Origin: an uncultured Candidatus Melainabacteria bacterium
Lineage (GTDB): Bacteria; Cyanobacteriota; Vampirovibrionia; Gastranaerophilales; Gastranaerophilaceae
Length of the DNA: 10,766 nucleotides
Assembly (NCBI GenBank): GCA_934700385.1
Contig: CAKUXO010000036.1
Coordinates: forward strand, 1-10,766
Direction: 5' to 3'
Positions 7,431-10,766 of the stretch are shown one piece after another. Position 1 is the stretch's first letter, and each line of letters starts with the position of its first letter. The translations under genes were made by a program, and so were the position numbers. The notes under the pieces are model-generated. The model was not told where the DNA came from. It saw only the letters and a program-made list of their open reading frames with translations, and ran no database searches.

Positions 7431-8384
7431 TTAACTGTTGATTAATAAACTTGCGCCGATAACGCCCGCTGCGTTTGCAAGTTGCGCAGGAACAATCGCC
7501 ACAGTATGCGCTTGGATTGGCATAGCTCTTTCAATAACTGTATTTCTGATTGGTTCAAGAAGAATTTCACCAGCGTCTGCAACACCGCCCCCGATGATTA
7601 TTTTTTCAGGGTTTAACAGATTAATAACTGAAGATAAGCCTGTACCAATTATTTTACCCATTTGTTTGAAAATTTGAATTGAAACAGCGTCCCCTTGAAG
7701 TGCTGCTTGCGCCACTAAATAAGGAGTGATAATGCCATCTGCTGCCATTTCTTTATATTTTGCAGATTTTCCGCCTGAAATATATTCTTTTGCCATTGAA
7801 ACAATAGATGGACCTGAAGCATAAGCCTCAAAGCAGCCATAATCGCCACAACCACATAATGGGCCACCATTTAAATCCATTTTAATATGACCGATTTCAC
7901 CTGCTGCGTTGCTTGCGCCACGAACCAATTTTCCATTTAAAACAATTCCTGAGCCAATTCCTGTTCCAATTGTTATACAAATTAAATTTTCGCAACCTTT
8001 ACCAGCGCCAAAGTTTAATTCACCTAATGCCGCACAACGAACATCATTATCTAATCTTGTAGGAATTGAAAATTCTTCTTCAATTATTTTTCCTAAAGGA
8101 ATGTTAACCCACCCTGGGATATTAGGAAGATTTTTAACAACGCCCTCTTTATAATCAATTTGCCCTGGAAGTCCAAAACCAATCGCTTCAATTGTTTTAG
8201 AATCTTGATTAGTTTCTTGCATTAAATCTTTGATTGCTTGTTTAATGTTGTTAACCCCTGCTTCATAGCCCATTTCAGCCCTTGTTGGAGTTGTATTTGA
8301 ATATATAATTTTTCCATCAAAATCAACCAAAGCGATTTTAATGTTTGTACCGCCAATATCTACACCTATTCTATACTTTTTCAT
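7431..8384 (-). CDS. ROK-family sugar kinase, probably glucokinase
   Basis: This 317-residue cytoplasmic kinase transfers phosphate from ATP to a hexose, most likely glucose to glucose-6-phosphate. It shows the phosphate motif DIGGTNIK (9-16), GFGLPG (69-74), the sugar-binding/catalytic LDNDVRCAALGE (111-122, with D114 as the likely base), TIGTGIGSGIV (138-148), GEIGH (162-166) and the ROK zinc motif CGCGDYGCFEAYASG (177-191; C177, C179, C184 with H166 as ligands). The adenosine-side motif is IIIGGGVADAG (262-272). There is no N-terminal helix-turn-helix, so it is an enzyme rather than a ROK repressor. The substrate is inferred: GEIGH plus this zinc motif fits glucokinases but other hexose kinases remain possible. 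AAAGGAG lies 6 bases before the ATG, the strongest Shine-Dalgarno in the window. It lies 51 bases after the XRE gene; a weak TATACT-type -10 box in that gap leaves room for an extra promoter. Confidence 0.93.
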   Translation of the reverse strand: MKKYRIGVDIGGTNIKIALVDFDGKIIYSNTTPTRAEMGYEAGVNNIKQAIKDLMQETNQDSKTIEAIGFGLPGQIDYKEGVVKNLPNIPGWVNIPLGKIIEEEFSIPTRLDNDVRCAALGELNFGAGKGCENLICITIGTGIGSGIVLNGKLVRGASNAAGEIGHIKMDLNGGPLCGCGDYGCFEAYASGPSIVSMAKEYISGGKSAKYKEMAADGIITPYLVAQAALQGDAVSIQIFKQMGKIIGTGLSSVINLLNPEKIIIGGGVADAGEILLEPIRNTVIERAMPIQAHTVAIVPAQLANAAGVIGASLLINS

Positions 8385-8435
8385 TCACATCTCCTTTAAA
8401 TCAGTATAGAAAAATTTTATCATAAAAAGAAATGT

Positions 8436-8780
8436 TTAATCAAAAACCGATTTAAGATTTTGTTTAAGGGGTTTAATTATGTCGTAAAAAATTTTTAATT
8501 CAATTTCAGAAGAATTTTCAATCAAACTAATTAAATCTTTATATGTTTGGCTTGAAGAATCTTTTGTTTCAGGGAAAAAGTCATCTATATTGATTTCTAA
8601 GATTTTAATTAATTTAACAAAAGTAGCATAAGTAGGATAATTTTGACCTGCTTCAATTCGAGAAATTTGTTTTTCATTTAAACCAACTTTTTCAGCTAAT
8701 TGAAATTGGGTTAAGTTTTTAAGTTTTCTAAATTTTCTAAAATTTTCGCCTAAAGTTTTTTTATCAATATCTAATTGCAT
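8436..8780 (-). CDS. XRE-family transcriptional regulator
   Basis: This 114-residue DNA-binding protein has an N-terminal HTH_3/Cro-C1 domain (about 10-67). GENFRKFRKLKNLTQFQLAE is helix 1-2, KVGLNEKQISRIEAGQNYPT (31-50) holds the recognition helix and the typical IExG turn, and LIKILEINIDDFF (57-69) closes the domain. The C-terminal 45 residues are helical and charged and probably serve dimerisation; no ligand domain is recognisable. AAGGG lies 8 bases before the ATG. It is divergent from the cysteine-rich prepilin gene across a 173-base region carrying a repeated motif (TAGGACAT) inside both promoters, so it probably regulates itself and that gene. It also heads the minus-strand gene run with the kinase and clamp-loader genes. 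Targets are inferred from position. Confidence 0.92.
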   Translation of the reverse strand: MQLDIDKKTLGENFRKFRKLKNLTQFQLAEKVGLNEKQISRIEAGQNYPTYATFVKLIKILEINIDDFFPETKDSSSQTYKDLISLIENSSEIELKIFYDIIKPLKQNLKSVFD

Positions 8781-8804
8781 TAACGCACCCTTATTTCCCC
8801 TATA

Positions 8805-8833
8805 TTAATATTTTAGGACATTTATATCACTAA
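8805..8833 (-). promoter_or_regulatory. Candidate promoter of the XRE regulator gene
   Basis: On the minus strand TTAGTG (8833-8828), a 17-base spacer and TATTAA (8810-8805) form a moderate promoter, about 25 bases upstream of the regulator ATG. The hexamers match only partly (3/6 and 4/6). A TAGGACAT copy (8814-8821) lies within the spacer. Other AT-rich hexamers nearby (such as TATAAA at about 8823-8828 on the minus strand) could serve instead. Confidence 0.45.
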
Positions 8834-8875
8834 TTAAACAACATTTATGACCATTTTTTCTTGACAATAGGACAT
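8814..8875. promoter_or_regulatory. Paired operator-like motif TAGGACAT
   Basis: TAGGACAT occurs at 8814-8821 and 8868-8875, 54 bases apart and in the same orientation. Similarity continues beyond it (TTTATATCACTA versus AAATATACTATT). The second copy begins an imperfect dyad, TAGGACA-N4-TATACTA. Each copy falls in the spacer of one of the two opposed promoters. This arrangement suits binding by the adjacent XRE regulator with repression of both genes, but binding is inferred. Confidence 0.5.
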
Positions 8876-8889
8876 AAATATACTATTAT
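8861..8889 (+). promoter_or_regulatory. Strong promoter of the cysteine-rich prepilin gene
   Basis: A perfect TTGACA (8861-8866), a 17-base spacer and TATTAT (8884-8889, 5/6) make the best promoter in the window. The start would be near 8896, giving a leader of about 58 bases. TAGGACAT (8868-8875) sits directly behind the -35 box, where a bound protein would exclude polymerase. Such a strong core promoter with an embedded site suggests an inducible gene held off by a repressor. Confidence 0.75.
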
Positions 8890-8953
8890 CTAAACAAAAT
8901 GTAATATTCTTGTCTGAATATATTGGTGTACTACACAAAATAAAGGAAAATAC

Positions 8954-10084
8954 ATGAAAAAGAAATTCCTGATGGGCTTTTCTTTAATTGAAGTGCTTGT
9001 CGCTTTAATTATTGTATCTGTTCTAATGGCAATAAGCGTTCCTATTCTAACTAAAAAAGCTCAAAATATAGCCGTTTTAGGCGGTGGTCAATCAGAAGAA
9101 ATCAAAGCAGAGTGTTCAATTTTTGGTTCTGATTGTTCTTTATGTTATAGCTCAAAATGTATTGTTTGCAACAAAACTTGTCTTGAAACCCAATTTAAAG
9201 ACATCGAAAATTGCAACTGCAAAAACTGTTCAAATGAAGATTTAGGGGGCGCAGGCTGTAAAAAATGTAACAAAACAACTTGCTTAGAATGTGACAGTTC
9301 AAAATTTTTAAATTCATCTAATAAATGTACCCCTTGCCCACAAAACGCAACCTGTAACGGCAAAGAGATGACTTGTAAATCAGGTTATTACAGAAAAGAT
9401 GACACTTGTATAAAATGTACGGATAGCTTTGGCTCCGCTTGCACAGCCTGCGAGAAAGATGGTTGCACTTCTTGCTCATCAGGCTCTTATGCTACAGGGG
9501 GTAGTTGTGTTAGTTGCTCGATCTTTGACACAAATTGCACCTCTTGTAGCGCAAGCGGTTGCAGCGGATGTTCAAGTGGTTACGCTTTAAAAAATCAAAA
9601 ATGCGAAAAAAATGTCACTTGCGATGTCAATTGCGCAAGCGGAAGTTGCGGTTCAGACGGTTGCACAAGCTGCAGAAGCGGATATTTCTTATCTGAAACC
9701 AATGTGTGTTTAAATTGCAATTATTTTGGTCCAAATTGTAGAACTTGCAATTCTGGTGGCTGCAAAAGGTGCAAAAGTGGATACAGTTTAATTAATTCTA
9801 AATGTTTGCGAGATTGTGCAAGCGACGAATATAGAGATTCAAGTTCAAACCAATGCAAAGGTTGCCCATTAGGATGTAATTCATGTTCATCCCAAACCTC
9901 ATGTAACTCTTGCAATAATGGTTACGCATTATTTAATATATACACAAATGGTGTACTTCTTCGCTTATGCGGAACTTGCTATGAATATTACACAAACGCT
10001 TGTGTTGAATGTAATTCATCAGCTTGTACAAAATGTCTGCCAGGCTATAATCTCAAAAGTGGCAAATGTACAACTGATACATAG
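8954..10084 (+). CDS. Prepilin fused to cysteine-rich furin/VSP-like repeats
   Basis: This 376-residue protein starts with a canonical class III signal, MKKKFLMG|FSLIEV, with cleavage after Gly8 and Glu at mature +5 (E13). A hydrophobic helix (about 9-32) and a short linker follow. From residue 54 to the end it holds 56 cysteines (15% of the protein) in repeats of about 30 residues. The approximate pattern is C-x6-C-x2-C-x4-C-x2-C-x2-G-Y-x8-C, clearest at 188-217, 255-284 and 342-372. This resembles growth-factor-receptor/furin-like and Giardia VSP modules (CxxC, GY) rather than any pilin head domain I know. It should be exported, held by or assembled into a pilus-like machine, and cross-linked by disulfides or bind metal. 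AAAGGA before the ATG supports the start. It has its own strong promoter and terminator and lies divergent from the XRE gene. The role (adhesion or display) is inference. Confidence 0.93.
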   Translation: MKKKFLMGFSLIEVLVALIIVSVLMAISVPILTKKAQNIAVLGGGQSEEIKAECSIFGSDCSLCYSSKCIVCNKTCLETQFKDIENCNCKNCSNEDLGGAGCKKCNKTTCLECDSSKFLNSSNKCTPCPQNATCNGKEMTCKSGYYRKDDTCIKCTDSFGSACTACEKDGCTSCSSGSYATGGSCVSCSIFDTNCTSCSASGCSGCSSGYALKNQKCEKNVTCDVNCASGSCGSDGCTSCRSGYFLSETNVCLNCNYFGPNCRTCNSGGCKRCKSGYSLINSKCLRDCASDEYRDSSSNQCKGCPLGCNSCSSQTSCNSCNNGYALFNIYTNGVLLRLCGTCYEYYTNACVECNSSACTKCLPGYNLKSGKCTTDT

Positions 10085-10113
10085 TGATTATTTTCATGTT
10101 ATTTTTTGTGTTT

Positions 10114-10136
10114 GAGGGACTTTTCCCTCTTTTTTT
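10114..10136 (+). terminator. Rho-independent terminator of the cysteine-rich prepilin gene
   Basis: GAGGGA (10114-10119) pairs with TCCCTC (10124-10129) around the tetraloop CTTT, followed at once by seven T residues (10130-10136). It lies 30 bases after the TAG stop and implies a monocistronic transcript. Confidence 0.88.
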
Positions 10137-10150
10137 AATGCGTAAGCCAG
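10137..10150. repeat. 14-base repeat AATGCGTRAGCCAG, copy 1
   Basis: AATGCGTAAGCCAG here matches AATGCGTGAGCCAG at 10357-10370 with one difference. Weaker similarity follows (TGCGGAAATTG versus CAACGAAAATG). The two copies lie on either side of dispersed repeat copy 2, in the same orientation, 220 bases apart. It probably belongs to the same composite repeat family. Confidence 0.6.
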
Positions 10151-10198
10151 TGCGGAAATTGTCAAGCGTTGAGCAAAGGAACCCACGTACCATTCCTG

Positions 10199-10319
10199 CA
10201 ATACGTCATCCTGAACTCGTTTCAGGATCTGATATGTATCAGTGTTTACAAGGGTTTTTTACCTTTGTGCTTTTGGCGATACTTGGTAAGATCCCGAGCG
10301 TCCTCGGGATGACGTATTG
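10199..10319. repeat. Dispersed palindromic repeat, copy 2
   Basis: This is a 121-base element homologous to 101-217. It is bounded by a perfect 13-base inverted repeat, CAATACGTCATCC (10199-10211) and GGATGACGTATTG (10307-10319). Internal hairpins are ATCCTGAA (10208-10215) with TTCAGGAT (10221-10228), and ATCCCGAG (10291-10298) with CTCGGGAT (10303-10310, loop CGTC). In both hairpins the base pair that differs from copy 1 has changed on both sides (C-G to T-A in the first, T-A to C-G in the second). No transposase or target-site duplication is seen. Confidence 0.88.
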
Positions 10320-10327
10320 TTTGCATT

Positions 10328-10356
10328 AATTCCTACAATTCGTCATCCTGAACTTG
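10328..10356. repeat. Truncated third copy of the dispersed repeat
   Basis: ATTCCTACAATTCGTCATCC and the following TGAACTTG repeat the left end and left flank of copy 2 (10191-10218) with three or four differences. After TGAACTTG the similarity stops and the 14-base repeat AATGCGTGAGCCAG begins directly at 10357. It is either a deletion remnant or a junction between two repeat modules. Confidence 0.7.
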
Positions 10357-10370
10357 AATGCGTGAGCCAG
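10357..10370. repeat. 14-base repeat AATGCGTRAGCCAG, copy 2
   Basis: This is the second copy of the motif at 10137-10150, with one A/G difference. It abuts the truncated dispersed-repeat copy on its left. Confidence 0.6.
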
Positions 10371-10488
10371 CAACGAAAATGATGAATTTTTTGCCGTTTG
10401 AGAAACCATACCCAAATCAAATAAATTCCATGCTATAAATCCATGCCCCAAAAAACCAAAAAATCGAAGTTAATTTTTAGAGTGTGTA

Positions 10489-10546
10489 TTTTAGGGGTGT
10501 GTGGAGTAGGTGGAAAGGGTTGAGGGGTGGGGTTTTAGGGGTGTGT
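10489..10546 (+). repeat. G-rich patch with direct repeat and G-quadruplex motif
   Basis: TTTTAGGGGTGTGT occurs twice exactly (10489-10502 and 10533-10546). Between and including these, the runs GGG (10517-10519), GGGG (10524-10527), GGGG (10529-10532) and GGGG (10538-10541) are separated by loops of 4, 1 and 5 bases. This satisfies the usual intramolecular G-quadruplex pattern. It stands out sharply from the AT-rich surroundings and has almost no C on this strand. Confidence 0.75.
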
Positions 10547-10592
10547 AAAAAAGTAAAAGTATAAATAGGTTTGATAATAGGTTTTTTAGAAA

Positions 10593-10640
10593 ATATTAGA
10601 CACCTGTTTAATATCTTTTAGGGCAATAAAGGGATATAAT
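10593..10640 (+). promoter_or_regulatory. Activator-type promoter: dyad plus perfect -10 box
   Basis: ATATTAGACA (10593-10602) and TGTTTAATAT (10605-10614) form a dyad with 9 of 10 positions matching around a CC centre. A perfect TATAAT follows at 10635-10640, with no -35 hexamer at the right distance. If transcription starts near 10647, the dyad centre is at about -43, close to the usual site for class II activators. It would serve the gene starting at 10706. Confidence 0.5.
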
Positions 10641-10653
10641 ATATCTTAAATTA

Positions 10654-10681
10654 ATTAATAACTTGATTAATAACTTAATTG
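10654..10681 (+). repeat. 12-base tandem repeat in the leader of the last gene
   Basis: ATTAATAACTTG (10654-10665) is followed directly by ATTAATAACTTA (10666-10677) and a partial third unit ATTG. It lies between the -10 box and the ribosome binding site of the gene at 10706. It could be a slippage product or a binding site; nothing more can be said. Confidence 0.6.
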
Positions 10682-10705
10682 TCAAAATGCAACGAAAGGG
10701 AAATT

Positions 10706-10766
10706 ATGAGTTTAAGTGCAAGAGAAGAAGAAATTAAAAAGGAAATTAGAGAGGGAAATTTAAAGG
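10706..10766 (+). CDS. 5' end of an unidentified gene
   Basis: Only 20 codons lie in the window, reading MSLSAREEEIKKEIREGNLK with the frame open to the edge. AAAGGG (10695-10700) lies 5 bases before the ATG, and a promoter-like region sits at 10593-10640. The segment is charged and likely helical, with no signal peptide or prepilin motif. I do not recognise the family from so little sequence. Confidence 0.65.
   Translation, partial: MSLSAREEEIKKEIREGNLK

Larger units (their letters stand above)
10085..10705. other. Long intergenic region with repeats
   Basis: No convincing gene lies here. It holds, in order, a terminator (10114-10136), a 14-base repeat pair (10137-10150 and 10357-10370), dispersed repeat copy 2 (10199-10319), a truncated copy 3 (10328-10356), a G-rich patch (10489-10546), a dyad plus -10 box (10593-10640) and a 12-base tandem repeat (10654-10681). 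An open frame at 10084-10329 crosses the repeat and is not considered a gene. Confidence 0.8.

Noticed and set aside
9145..9915. Minus-strand open frames under the cysteine-rich gene
   Set aside because: They are shadows of the TGC/TGT-rich coding strand, with no ribosome binding sites or recognisable products.
8954..10084. CRISPR or tandem DNA repeat array
   Set aside because: The repetition is at protein level with variable DNA and spacing; there are no identical direct repeats with unique spacers.
10084..10329. Open frame of 81 codons after the cysteine-rich gene
   Set aside because: It crosses the terminator and repeat copy 2; the HPELVSGS-like peptide is a known sign of translated repeats.

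Overview
The window comes from an AT-rich bacterial chromosome. It resembles uncultured gut bacteria of the Melainabacteria/Vampirovibrionia (Gastranaerophilales-like), the non-photosynthetic sister group of Cyanobacteria. This placement is inference. It rests on a DUF3326 protein of the kind found mainly in cyanobacteria, several type IV pilin-like proteins, the low GC content, and dispersed palindromic repeats of the type that translate to HPELVSGS/VIPNLFRDL-like peptides. A gut alphaproteobacterium or an elusimicrobium is not excluded. No plasmid, phage, CRISPR, tRNA or rRNA signature is visible.

Left part (1-2482): a palindromic dispersed repeat (101-217) precedes a strong promoter. That promoter starts transcription almost exactly at the ATG of a UvrD/Rep-type DNA helicase (285-2261), which suggests a leaderless mRNA. 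The helicase stop overlaps, tail to tail, the stop of a small two-helix membrane protein of the superinfection-immunity family (2258-2482, minus), which has its own promoter.

Middle part (8780 down to 2585, all minus strand): a tightly packed gene run. In transcription order it encodes an XRE-type regulator, a ROK-family sugar kinase, the DNA polymerase III clamp-loader subunits delta (holA) and delta' (holB), a DUF3326 protein, a membrane-anchored pilin-like protein without a recognisable prepilin-peptidase site, and a true prepilin. The last two share sequence blocks and are paralogues, one processable and one apparently not. Spacings from the kinase onward are about 10 nt or less, or overlaps, except before the prepilin. 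This suggests one transcript joining replication, sugar phosphorylation and surface/pilin genes.

Right part (8781-10766): divergent from the regulator lies a gene for an unusual protein (8954-10084). It has a canonical type IV prepilin N-terminus followed by about 320 residues of cysteine-rich repeats (56 Cys in 376 residues), resembling eukaryotic furin-like/GF-receptor or Giardia VSP modules. The shared intergenic region holds two copies of TAGGACAT. Each lies inside the -35/-10 spacer of one of two opposed promoters, so the XRE protein probably controls itself and the cysteine-rich prepilin. A clear terminator ends this gene. The 569 bases that follow hold a second repeat copy, a truncated third copy, a G-quadruplex-capable G-rich patch, an activator-type promoter with a dyad, and the first 20 codons of another gene (10706 onward).

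The most notable item is the cysteine-rich prepilin with its adjacent regulator. Next are the uncleavable/cleavable pilin pair in the clamp-loader operon and the structured repeat family with compensatory base changes.
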